Part shown: in pieces, positions 25,944 to 34,231 of the stretch
How positions within the stretch are numbered: the first letter of the stretch is position 1
Layout: every line of letters begins with the position of its first letter
Assembly: GCF_000240165.1 (NCBI RefSeq)
Contig: NC_017586.1
Location: 4,381,228-4,445,227, forward strand
Direction of reading: 5' to 3'
DNA from: Streptantibioticus cattleyicolor NRRL 8057 = DSM 46488
GTDB taxonomy: Bacteria; Actinomycetota; Actinomycetes; Streptomycetales; Streptomycetaceae
DNA: 64,000 nt
Made by a program: the position numbers and the translations under genes
Notes under the pieces: generated by a model
The model's input: only the letters and a program-made list of their open reading frames with translations
The model's database searches: none
What the model was told of the DNA's origin: nothing

Positions 25944-28900
25944 GTGGCCCCCGGAGCGGACCCGCACGCGCGGCTCGTCGCGCGGCTGCGCGCGGCCGGC
26001 CTCGACGCGGACGCCGAAGGGCTGGCCGACGCGCTCTGGCTGGCCCGCCGGATCGCCCCGCCCCCGGAGCCCGAGGCCGCCCCCGACCGCACGGATCCGG
26101 CCACACTTGCCCCGCCCGAGGACGCCGGAACGCCCCCTTCCGCACCGGCCGGAGCGCCCCCGCCGGACGGCCGGCCCGCCGCCGGGGCGGGCCGGATCGC
26201 GCTCCGTCCGCTGCGGCCGGACGAGGCGGCCCCGGCCGAGGAGACCCTGGTCCGCATCCCGGTGGCCACCGCCTTCCCCGGGCTGCTGCCGCTGGAGCGG
26301 GCGCTGCGCCCGTTGCAGCGCTACCGCCCCCGGGTGCCGCCCCGCCGCGGCCCGCTGGACGAGGCGGCCACCGCCGAGACCAGCGCCCGCAGCGGCCACA
26401 TCGTCCCGGTGTTCACCGAGGCCCGGCGGCGCGAGGCGATGCTGCTGCTGGTGATGGACGACTCGCCGTCCATGGTGGTCTGGCACCAGATGCTCGAAGA
26501 ACTCCGGGTCGTCTTCGCCCAGGTCGGCGCCTTCCGTGACGTGGCCGTCCACTACCTGCGGGCCCGCTCGGACGGCGGGGCCGGGGTGGCGGCCGGCCCC
26601 GGCGGCGCCGACCCGCTCGCCCCCGCCGACCGGCTGCGCGACCCCACCGGGCGCACCGTCACCCTGCTGCTCAGCGACTGCTCCGGGGCGCTGTGGCGGC
26701 GCGGCGCGGGCCAGCGGCTGCTGCACCGGTTCGCCCGCACCGGCCCGGTCGCCGTACTCCAGCCGCTGCCGCAGCGGATGTGGTCGCGCACCCTGCTGCC
26801 CACCGAGTCCGGGGTGCTGCGCGGCGCCGACGGACCCGGCGGCCGGCTGGACTTCCTGCCCCGCCGCCGCAGCACCCGGCCCAGACCACCCGGCGCCCTC
26901 GCCGTTCCGGTGCTCGCCCCCACCGCGGTCGCCCTGGGCGCCTGGGCCCGCGCCGTCTCCGGCACCGCCCGCGCCTCGCTGGACGCCGCGGCGGCCTGGG
27001 TGCACGCCGACCACACCGGCGCCGAGGAGCCGCCCCGCGCCCCCCGCACCGCCGAACAGCTCGTCGGCGACTTCCAGGCGGTCGCCTCCCCGGCCGCCCA
27101 GCACCTGGCGGTCTACCTGTCGGCGGCCCCGCTGGCCTACCCGGTGATGCAGCTCGTCCAGCGCGCCATGGTGCCGCAGACCGGGCCCACCGAGATGGCC
27201 GAGGTCCTCCTGAGCGGCCTGCTGGTACGCCACGAGGGCCGCCGCGCCGACGACGGCACCGACCCCGCCTACGCCGACGGCGGCCCCTGGTACGAGTTCG
27301 CCGACGGCGTCCAGGACGTGCTGCTGCGCCGGCTCGGACTCGGCGAGGCGTCGCTGGTCCTCAAGCACTGCTCGCTCTACGTGGAACGGGTCTTCGGCCG
27401 CCGCGCCCGCAACTTCCCCGCCCAGGTGGTCGGTTACCTCTCCGGCGAGCCCGGCCCTGCCGAGCCGGGCCGGGCCACCACGACCCCGGTGCCGCGGCAG
27501 TTCGCGGAGGTCTCGCAGAAGGTGCTGCGGCGCTTCCAGCCCGGCGGGGTGGCCACCGACGCCCGCCCGCGGGCCGCGTCCGCCACCGCGACGTCCACCG
27601 GCGGCCCCGGCGTGGTCATCGCCCACCAGGGCCGGGTGGTCGAGGAGGCCGCGGAACGGCTGCGCCGGTTCCAGGCCCACGGCACCATCCGGGACCTGTG
27701 GGAGGCCATCCGCCTGCTGCGCAGCGCCCCGTACGACGACCGCCGCCCCGCCCACGGCGTACCGCTGCGCACCCTGCTCGCCACCTGTCTGCTCGACCTG
27801 TGGCGGGCCAGGGGCGGTGACGAGGTGCTCGCCGAGGCGGAGGAGACCGCCCGGTCGGCCACCGCGCTCGCCGACCGCTCCCGGGTCCCGGCCGACACGG
27901 CCGCCCAGGCCCAGCTCGTCCTCGGCCAGGTGCTGCGGGAGGTGGCGAGCCGCCCGGAGACCGCCGCGCTCACCGACCGCACCCCCGGCCAGGCCCTCGG
28001 CGAGGCCGCCGAAGCGCTGGAACACGCCTACCGGCTGCTGCGCCACGAACCCCGCGCCCTCCTCGACATCCAGCTGCGCATCGTCGAGGTCGCCAGGGAA
28101 CGGTACGAGATCACCGGCGACCGCGACCTGCTGCACGACGCCCAACTGCGCCTCGACGCGGTCCTGGAGTCCTGGCCCACCGGCGAACCGGTGCCCGCCG
28201 ACGCCCTGGTGGCCCGCGGCGGACTCCTGCGCGAGCTGGCCGACGACGCGGTACGCCGCCTCGCGCCGCAGGAGGCCCGTTCCCTCGCGCTGCGCGCGGT
28301 GGCCGACTTCGAGGTGATCGACCGGGCCGCGGGGGCCGCCACCGGCCCGTCCGCGCAGCGCTGCCGGGTGCTGATGGAGCTGGCCGCCGCCCGCGCGGTG
28401 GCCGCCGGAGACCCCGGCGACGCCCACGCGCTGGCCGACCTCGACCGCGCGCTGGCCGCCGCCGAAGGGCTCCCCGAACTCAAGCTGGAGGTGCTCCGCC
28501 GGCTCGGCGCCGCCCACTTCGCCCGCTACGGCCACACCGCCGAGACCGCCGAACTGGCCCTGGCCGACGCCGCGTTCGCCCGCGCGCTGCCGCTGGTCCC
28601 GGTGGACGACCCGGCGCGCGCCGGGCTGCTGGTGGAACGGGGCCGGGTGCTGGTGGAGTGGGGGGCCAGGGGCGGTGGCCTGGAGGTGGCCACCGACGCG
28701 GTACGGGTGCTGCGCGAGGCGCTGGCCCAGACCCCGGAGAGCCACCGGCTGCTGCCGGAACGCCGGCTGCTCTTCGGCCGCGCCCTGCGGGAGCGCCGCG
28801 CCGCCGGGGGCGCCCCCACCGATCTGCACGAGGCCGAGTGGATACTGCACCGCGCGGCCCGCGGCGCCGCCGACGCCGAGGACCCGGCCACCGCCGCCCG

Positions 28901-29207
28901 CGCCTGGCTCGACCACGGCGACGTGCTGCTGCGGCTGGCCGCGGGGCGCGGGGCACAGGAGAAACTGGACCAGGCGGCCGAGTCGTTCCTGCGCTCCGCC
29001 GAGCACGCGGTACGGGCCGGTGAGCCGCTGCTGGCCGCCCAGGCGCACCACCGGCGCGGTACGGTGCTGGAACGCACCGCGGGCGCGGCCCGGGCGCTGG
29101 AGTCGTACCGGGCGGCCTGGGAGCAGTGGCAGCGCTCCGGGGCGGCCGGAGATCCGCAGGCCCGCTCCACCCTGGAGCGGATGCGCGCGTTGGAGGGGAC
29201 GGCGTGA
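25944..29207 (+). CDS. Large vWA-like protein with helical repeats (SAV_2336 type), MoxR partner
   Basis: This 1,087-residue protein begins with about 100 residues of Pro/Ala-rich linker, then has a vWA-like domain whose metal-ion (MIDAS) signature reads MDDSPSM: Asp172, Ser174 and Ser176. The VQRAMVPQ region and about 550 C-terminal residues form helical, TPR-like repeats rich in Leu, Ala and Arg. The N-terminal part is the SAV_2336-related domain known from Streptomyces. vWA proteins of this kind act with MoxR ATPases as chaperone pairs. It directly follows moxR (6 bases) and overlaps the small peptide gene by GTGA, tying all three together. The repeats may sense a partner or bind the peptide product. 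Confidence 0.85.
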   Translation: MAPGADPHARLVARLRAAGLDADAEGLADALWLARRIAPPPEPEAAPDRTDPATLAPPEDAGTPPSAPAGAPPPDGRPAAGAGRIALRPLRPDEAAPAEETLVRIPVATAFPGLLPLERALRPLQRYRPRVPPRRGPLDEAATAETSARSGHIVPVFTEARRREAMLLLVMDDSPSMVVWHQMLEELRVVFAQVGAFRDVAVHYLRARSDGGAGVAAGPGGADPLAPADRLRDPTGRTVTLLLSDCSGALWRRGAGQRLLHRFARTGPVAVLQPLPQRMWSRTLLPTESGVLRGADGPGGRLDFLPRRRSTRPRPPGALAVPVLAPTAVALGAWARAVSGTARASLDAAAAWVHADHTGAEEPPRAPRTAEQLVGDFQAVASPAAQHLAVYLSAAPLAYPVMQLVQRAMVPQTGPTEMAEVLLSGLLVRHEGRRADDGTDPAYADGGPWYEFADGVQDVLLRRLGLGEASLVLKHCSLYVERVFGRRARNFPAQVVGYLSGEPGPAEPGRATTTPVPRQFAEVSQKVLRRFQPGGVATDARPRAASATATSTGGPGVVIAHQGRVVEEAAERLRRFQAHGTIRDLWEAIRLLRSAPYDDRRPAHGVPLRTLLATCLLDLWRARGGDEVLAEAEETARSATALADRSRVPADTAAQAQLVLGQVLREVASRPETAALTDRTPGQALGEAAEALEHAYRLLRHEPRALLDIQLRIVEVARERYEITGDRDLLHDAQLRLDAVLESWPTGEPVPADALVARGGLLRELADDAVRRLAPQEARSLALRAVADFEVIDRAAGAATGPSAQRCRVLMELAAARAVAAGDPGDAHALADLDRALAAAEGLPELKLEVLRRLGAAHFARYGHTAETAELALADAAFARALPLVPVDDPARAGLLVERGRVLVEWGARGGGLEVATDAVRVLREALAQTPESHRLLPERRLLFGRALRERRAAGGAPTDLHEAEWILHRAARGAADAEDPATAARAWLDHGDVLLRLAAGRGAQEKLDQAAESFLRSAEHAVRAGEPLLAAQAHHRRGTVLERTAGAARALESYRAAWEQWQRSGAAGDPQARSTLERMRALEGTA

Positions 29208-29455
29208 GCACTTCGGTCCGCATCGGCGGCGGGGAACCACCGGCCACGGCGCCGTCCGGCGGCGAGCCGGCCCCGGCCGGTCCGCGCCTGCCCGACTTCG
29301 GCGGCCCGGCGGCCCTCGGCCACCTGGCCGCCGCCACCGACCACCCGGTGCTCACCGCCGTCCTCGCCGGACTGCGCGGTCGCCCCGAACACACCGGTGG
29401 CGTCTCCGGCGCCGTCTCCTACCACGAGGACTCCCCACCCCGTCCGCCCCGCTGA
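29204..29455 (+). CDS. FxsA-like RiPP precursor peptide
   Basis: This 83-residue peptide starts at GTG 29204, overlapping the vWA gene stop (GTGA). The middle part (RLPDFGGPAALGHLAA, then DHPVLTAVLAGLRGRP, about 28-61) resembles the leader of FxSxx-COOH (FxsA) precursors. The C-terminus, about 64-83, is rich in Gly, Ser and Pro and contains Tyr73-His74-Glu75-Asp76, but does not end with FxSxx. It is the probable substrate of the radical SAM enzyme that starts 109 bases downstream. The aromatic Tyr73 near the C-terminus is the natural candidate for ring formation. This assignment rests on gene context and leader resemblance. Confidence 0.68.
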   Translation: MSTSVRIGGGEPPATAPSGGEPAPAGPRLPDFGGPAALGHLAAATDHPVLTAVLAGLRGRPEHTGGVSGAVSYHEDSPPRPPR

Positions 29456-29564
29456 CGGAAATCCGGGCAACACCTGGGCGAATCCGGTCAGTTGTTCGCC
29501 AGGACGTTTGTCGACGCCGCCATCTGGTCATGCACCGTTCAGCATCCCCGGGAGGAGCCGCACG

Positions 29565-31061
29565 GTGCGCGAACAATCACGGCCCGCCGTGCAGGCCGCC
29601 CCGCCCAAGGCCGCCGAACCGGCCCCGGCCGCCGGAGGGAACGCCCCCGAGCACGCGGACGGGGGCGGCCCGGGCGCCGGGAAGACCGTCCGCGTCCGCG
29701 CGCGGCGGGCGGCCGGGGACGTCCGGCGCCCCGGCGTTCGGGGCGGCGCCGAGGGGGGCGCGGGGCACGCGGGGCACTCGGACGCCGACGGGGGGCCCGG
29801 TTACGCCCCGTGGCCGGACCTCCGGCTCGACGTCCAGGCACTGCGGCGCGCGGGTCATCTCCCCGTACCCGTCCGGCAGTTCGTGCTCAAGGTGCACAGC
29901 CGCTGCAACCTGGCGTGCACGTACTGCTACGTGTACCGCGGCGCCGACCACAGTTGGCGGCAGCGCCCGCCGCGGGTCGCCCCCGGGACGATGGCGCACA
30001 CCGCGCGGCGGATCGCCGACCACGTCCTCACCCACGGGCTGACCGAGATCCGGGTCGACCTGCACGGCGGCGAGCCGCTGCTGGCCGGCCCCGGCCCGCT
30101 GCTGGAGTACGCCGGACGGGTCCGCGCCGCGCTGCCGGCCGGCTGCACCGCCCGCTTCACCGTCCAGACCAACGGCACCCTGCTCGACCAGGCCACCCTG
30201 CGCCGGCTCGCCGCCGCCGGCATCCGCGTCGGGCTCAGCCTCGACGGCGGCACCGGGGCGCTGGACGCCCGCCGCGTCGACCACGCCGGCCGCCCCTCCT
30301 GGCGCGCCGCCACCCGCGCCGCCCGGCTCCTCGCCCGCCACCCGGACGCCTATGCCGGACTGCTGTGCACCATCGACCCGGCCGCCGACCCGGCCGAGGT
30401 CTACCGCTCGCTGACCGCGCTGCGCCCGCCCAGCCTCGACCTGCTGCTGCCGCACGCCAACTGGACCACCCCGCCGCCCGGCCTCACCGGCGGCCGGCCC
30501 CGCCGCACCGCCCCCGGCAACCGCCCGGTCCCGTACGGAAGGTGGCTCGCCACCGTCTTCGACCTGTGGTGGGCCGGCGACCCGCGGGACCCCGGCCACC
30601 CCGCGATCCGGCTGTTCACCGAGGTGATCGCGTTGCTGCTGGGGCTGCCGTCCACCACCGAGTCGGTCGGGCTCTCCCCGGCCGCCGCCCTGGTGGTGGA
30701 GACCGACGGCGCCATCGAGCAGGTCGACTCGCTCAAGACCGCCTACCCCGGAGCCCCCGCCACCGGCCTGGACGTCTTCCGCCACAGCTTCGACCAGGCG
30801 CTGGACCACCCCGGGGTGGCCGCCCGCCAGCTCGGCGCGGCCGGGCTGAGCCGTACCTGCCGCACCTGCCCGGTGATGCGGGTGTGCGGCGGCGGCAACT
30901 ACACCCACCGCTACCTGGCCGGCAGCGGCTTCCGCCACCCCTCCGTCTACTGCGCCGACCTCGAACACCTGATCAGGCACATCGCCGGACGGCTCGCCGC
31001 CGCCCTTCCGGCCGACCCCCGGACGGCCCCGCGCCGGGCCGCCCCGCTGGAGGTGACCTGA
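29565..31061 (+). CDS. fxsB: FxsB-like radical SAM/SPASM cyclophane-forming maturase
   Basis: This 498-residue radical SAM enzyme has its CxxxCxxC cluster at Cys114, Cys118 and Cys121 (HSRCNLACTYCYVYRG), the GGEPLL motif downstream, and a SPASM-type C-terminus with CRTCPVMRVCGGG and a final Cys in YCADLEHL. It is expected to build carbon-carbon crosslinks (three-residue cyclophanes) in the adjacent peptide, as shown for FxsB family members. The N-terminal 80 residues are low-complexity Gly/Ala/Pro. GTG 29565 is chosen because of the strong SD GGAGGAG; the longer frame to 29397 overlaps the peptide gene. Specificity for this unusual precursor is inferred. Confidence 0.85.
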   Translation: MREQSRPAVQAAPPKAAEPAPAAGGNAPEHADGGGPGAGKTVRVRARRAAGDVRRPGVRGGAEGGAGHAGHSDADGGPGYAPWPDLRLDVQALRRAGHLPVPVRQFVLKVHSRCNLACTYCYVYRGADHSWRQRPPRVAPGTMAHTARRIADHVLTHGLTEIRVDLHGGEPLLAGPGPLLEYAGRVRAALPAGCTARFTVQTNGTLLDQATLRRLAAAGIRVGLSLDGGTGALDARRVDHAGRPSWRAATRAARLLARHPDAYAGLLCTIDPAADPAEVYRSLTALRPPSLDLLLPHANWTTPPPGLTGGRPRRTAPGNRPVPYGRWLATVFDLWWAGDPRDPGHPAIRLFTEVIALLLGLPSTTESVGLSPAAALVVETDGAIEQVDSLKTAYPGAPATGLDVFRHSFDQALDHPGVAARQLGAAGLSRTCRTCPVMRVCGGGNYTHRYLAGSGFRHPSVYCADLEHLIRHIAGRLAAALPADPRTAPRRAAPLEVT

Positions 31062-31097
31062 CGACGCGGACCCGTGGTGTCGGCGCGGTGGGATACT

Positions 31098-31112
31098 CTG
31101 CCTGACAGGCAG
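31098..31112. promoter_or_regulatory. Candidate operator/promoter before fxsT
   Basis: CTGCCTG A CAGGCAG is a 15-bp palindrome with one central base, 51-66 bases upstream of the NB-ARC gene start. A GATACT element that could be a -10 box (31092-31097) sits directly before it, so the palindrome would overlap the transcription start. A repressor site is inferred. Confidence 0.5.
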
Positions 31113-31163
31113 TCATCTCCGCAGGTCCCGTCCCATTCCGCACGGTACGAGGGAGACGGTCGC

Positions 31164-34148
31164 ATGACCCCGCAAGCCCAGGCCCCCGGCACCCGCGAAC
31201 ACTTCACCATCAGCTATGCGGGATACAACCGGCCCTGGGCCGCCTGGATCGCGCACCAACTGGAGCAGCAGGGCCACGGCACCGCCCTGCTGCGCTGGGA
31301 CCCGCCGCTGGGCATGGCGCTCACCGAGGCGCTGGCCAACCTGCTCACCGCCCCCGGCCGGGTGCTGCTGGTGCTGGACGACTGGTACTTCCAGCTCGGC
31401 CCGCGCACCGACACCGAATGGACGCAGGCCCTCGCCGACGTGGTGCCGGCCAACCTCGACCGGTTCGCCGCGGTCAGCGTGGCCACCCGCGCGCTGCCGC
31501 CGACCGCCGCCCCGCTCGGCCCGGTCGACCTGCGCGACCTGGACGCCCGCGAGGCCCGCCGCCGCATCCTGCGCCGCCTCGGCCTCGACCCGGCGGCCGG
31601 CGAGGCCGGCCCCGACGGCTTCTCCCCGCGGTTCCCCAACGACCCGCCCGCGGTGTGGAACCTGCCCCGCCGCAACGTGCGCTTCACCGGCCGCGACTCC
31701 GCTCTGGAGGCGCTGCACGAACGGTTCGCGGCCGGCGGACGCGGCGGCGCCCGGGTCGCCCTGCGCGGCATCTCCGGCGTCGGCAAGTCGCAGATCGCCG
31801 CCGAGTATGCGCACCGGTTCGGCAACGACTACGACATCGTCTGGTGGGTCAACGCCGGCTACCGGGCCACCGCCCGCGAGCAGTTCGCCGCCCTCGCCCC
31901 CCGCCTCGGCCTGGAGACCGGCCAGGAACTCGGCGACCGCATCCGCGCCGTCCACGAAGCCCTGCGCACCGGCCACCCCTACCGCCGCTGGCTGGTCGTC
32001 TTCGACAGCGCCGACGACACCGAGCAGATCGAGGACCTGCTCCCCGAGGGCAACGGCCACGTACTGCTGACCACTCTCACCCAGGACTGGGCGGCCACCG
32101 GCGCGGTCGGCGAGATCGAGGTCCGCCCCTTCCTGCGCGAGGAATCCGTCGCCTACGCCCGCCGCCGCGCCGAACGCCTCACCGCCGAGGAGGCCGACGA
32201 CCTCGCCGACGCCGTCGAGGACCTGCCGCTGCTCCTCGCCCAGACCGCCGCCTGGCTGGCCGGCAACCCCATGCCCGCCAAGGACTACATCGAGCTGATC
32301 CGCCGCGGCAACCCCGCCCAGATCGCCATCCGGATGTCCCAGGACTACTCCATGGGCTTCCAGACCAGCTGGTCGATAACGCTGAACACGCTCAGCGAAC
32401 GCAGCCCCGAGGCCACCGAACTCCTCCACCTGTTCGCGTTCTTCTCACCCGAGGCCATCCCGGTCCGGATGATCCAGAACGCCCGCCCCGCCGACCTGCC
32501 CGACCACCTCGCCGCCCTCGCCGCCGACCCCATCCGCTGGCACACCGCGCTGCGCCGGCTCTCGGAGTCCACCGCGGTACGCATGGACTACGTCACCGAG
32601 GCCGACCGCGAACCGATGGTCGACACCGTGCAGATGCACCGGCTCTACCACGGCTTCCTGCTCGGCAACCTCTCCGAGGACCGCCGCGACCGGCTGTCGG
32701 CCGCCGCCTGCCGGGTGCTGGTCAGCGCCGACCCCAGGGCCCCCGGCGACACCCGGGAATGGTCCCGGTACGCGGCGATCATCCCGCACCTGGAGCCGGC
32801 CGACGCCCTCTCCAGCGGCGACCCGGACGTGCAGCGGCTGCTCATCAACTGCATCGAGTACCTCAAGACCCGCGGCGAGTACAGCTCCGCGCTGCGCCTG
32901 TGCGAACTGACCGTCGACCGCTGGCAGGACCGCCTGCCGCCGGACGACTCCACCATGCTGCTGATGCGCGTCATGCACGCCAACATGCTGCGCCGCTCCG
33001 GCCGTTACCGGGAGTCCGAGGCGGTCAGCCGGGCGGTGGTCGACGAACTCACCGAGACCCGCCCGGCCGACGACCCCGATCTGCTGTGGGCCCGCAACAG
33101 CCTGGGCGGCAGCATGCTGGCGCTGGGCGCCTACGAGGAGGCCCGGGCCCTGTTCACCGAGTCGGTGGCCACCTACACCCGGGTGCTCGGCGAGGAGGCG
33201 CCGCTGACCGTCCAGGACCGCAACAACCTCGCCGTCGCCCTGCACCTGCTCGGCCGCTACGAGGAGGCGCTCCAGCAGCACCAGGTCAACCTGCGCATCG
33301 CCGAACGCCAGACCCACCCCGGCCACTACCGCACCCTGTACGCGGGCACCCAGTGCGCCTGGCTGCTGCGGCTCCTCGGCCGCTACCGGGAGGCCACCTC
33401 CAAGCAGGAGCAGATCGTCGGCGCCTACCGCCGCGCGGTCGACCGCTACAGCCCCGGCATGCTGCGCGCCGAGCACAACCTGGCGCTGTGCCTGCGCCGC
33501 TCCGGGGACTCCACGGCCGGCGAGGCCCTGATGCGCAGCGTCGTCGAACGCTTCGTCCAGGCCCAGGGCCCCAGCCACCCCGAGACCCTGCTCGTCCAGG
33601 CCGACCACGCCAACTTCGTCCGCAAGCACGGCGACCTCGACCACGCCCACCGGCTCAGCCGCACCGTCGCCGACCGCTACCGCAACCTGGTCGGCGCCGA
33701 CCACCCCTACGCCATCGGCACCGAGGGCAACGTCAGCCTGGTGCTGCGTTCCCTCGGCGACCGCGAGGCGTCGCTGGCCGTCGCCGAACGCGCCTGCCAC
33801 GCCATGAGCCGCGCCGTCGGCCCCGACCACCCCTGGACGCTGGGGTGCGCGCTCAACACCGCCGGCGCCCGCAACCTCGTCGGCGACGAGGAGCACGCCG
33901 CCGAACTCAGCCGCGACACCCTCGGCCGGGCCAAGGCGACGCTGGGCGACACCCATCCGCTCACCCTGTCCTGCAAGGCCGGCCTCGCCGCCGACCTGCG
34001 CGCGCTGCGCCGCTCCGAGGAGGCCGCCAAGCTGGAGCAGGAGGTGCTCCAGCAGCTCACCGACACCCTCGGCGCCCAGCACTCGCACACCGTCTCGGTA
34101 CGCCGCCGGGAGCGCCCGTACTGGGACTTCGAACCGCAGCCGAGCTGA
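31164..34148 (+). CDS. TIR/NB-ARC/TPR protein (FxsT-like)
   Basis: This 994-residue STAND NTPase has a TIR-like N-terminal domain (about 13-140: FTISYAGYNRPWAAWIAHQL, later VLLVLDDWYFQLGP), an NB-ARC module with GISGVGKSQIA from 202 and LVVFDSADD, and a long series of tetratricopeptide repeats (about 540-990). Streptomyces annotations call this the FxSxx-COOH system TPR protein. TIR domains in such proteins either act on NAD+ or serve as adaptors; I see no clear catalytic Glu and leave that open. ATG 31164 has GGGAGA upstream. The gene ends the cluster with a strong terminator. It is probably the sensor of the system: repeats detect a signal and the NTPase assembles TIR domains. Confidence 0.85.
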   Translation: MTPQAQAPGTREHFTISYAGYNRPWAAWIAHQLEQQGHGTALLRWDPPLGMALTEALANLLTAPGRVLLVLDDWYFQLGPRTDTEWTQALADVVPANLDRFAAVSVATRALPPTAAPLGPVDLRDLDAREARRRILRRLGLDPAAGEAGPDGFSPRFPNDPPAVWNLPRRNVRFTGRDSALEALHERFAAGGRGGARVALRGISGVGKSQIAAEYAHRFGNDYDIVWWVNAGYRATAREQFAALAPRLGLETGQELGDRIRAVHEALRTGHPYRRWLVVFDSADDTEQIEDLLPEGNGHVLLTTLTQDWAATGAVGEIEVRPFLREESVAYARRRAERLTAEEADDLADAVEDLPLLLAQTAAWLAGNPMPAKDYIELIRRGNPAQIAIRMSQDYSMGFQTSWSITLNTLSERSPEATELLHLFAFFSPEAIPVRMIQNARPADLPDHLAALAADPIRWHTALRRLSESTAVRMDYVTEADREPMVDTVQMHRLYHGFLLGNLSEDRRDRLSAAACRVLVSADPRAPGDTREWSRYAAIIPHLEPADALSSGDPDVQRLLINCIEYLKTRGEYSSALRLCELTVDRWQDRLPPDDSTMLLMRVMHANMLRRSGRYRESEAVSRAVVDELTETRPADDPDLLWARNSLGGSMLALGAYEEARALFTESVATYTRVLGEEAPLTVQDRNNLAVALHLLGRYEEALQQHQVNLRIAERQTHPGHYRTLYAGTQCAWLLRLLGRYREATSKQEQIVGAYRRAVDRYSPGMLRAEHNLALCLRRSGDSTAGEALMRSVVERFVQAQGPSHPETLLVQADHANFVRKHGDLDHAHRLSRTVADRYRNLVGADHPYAIGTEGNVSLVLRSLGDREASLAVAERACHAMSRAVGPDHPWTLGCALNTAGARNLVGDEEHAAELSRDTLGRAKATLGDTHPLTLSCKAGLAADLRALRRSEEAAKLEQEVLQQLTDTLGAQHSHTVSVRRRERPYWDFEPQPS

Positions 34149-34173
34149 CCGCCGCCCGCGCCACCGGACGCGG

Positions 34174-34204
34174 AAGGGGCCCCCGCCGATGGCGGGGGCC
34201 CCTT
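34174..34204. terminator. Bidirectional terminator between fxsT and 2-oxoglutarate dehydrogenase
   Basis: AAGGGGCCCCCGCC (34174-34187) pairs over 14 bp with 34191-34204 around a GAT loop, followed by CGTT on the plus strand. It lies between convergent genes. Confidence 0.88.
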
Positions 34205-34231
34205 CGTTCAGCCATGGCTGGACGTCCCGGA

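Noticed and set aside
24339..29240. Minus-strand open frame of about 1,633 residues
   Set aside because: It is the GC-rich antisense shadow of the MoxR and vWA genes: Gly/Arg/Val-rich, no domains, and the plus-strand genes have clear motifs.
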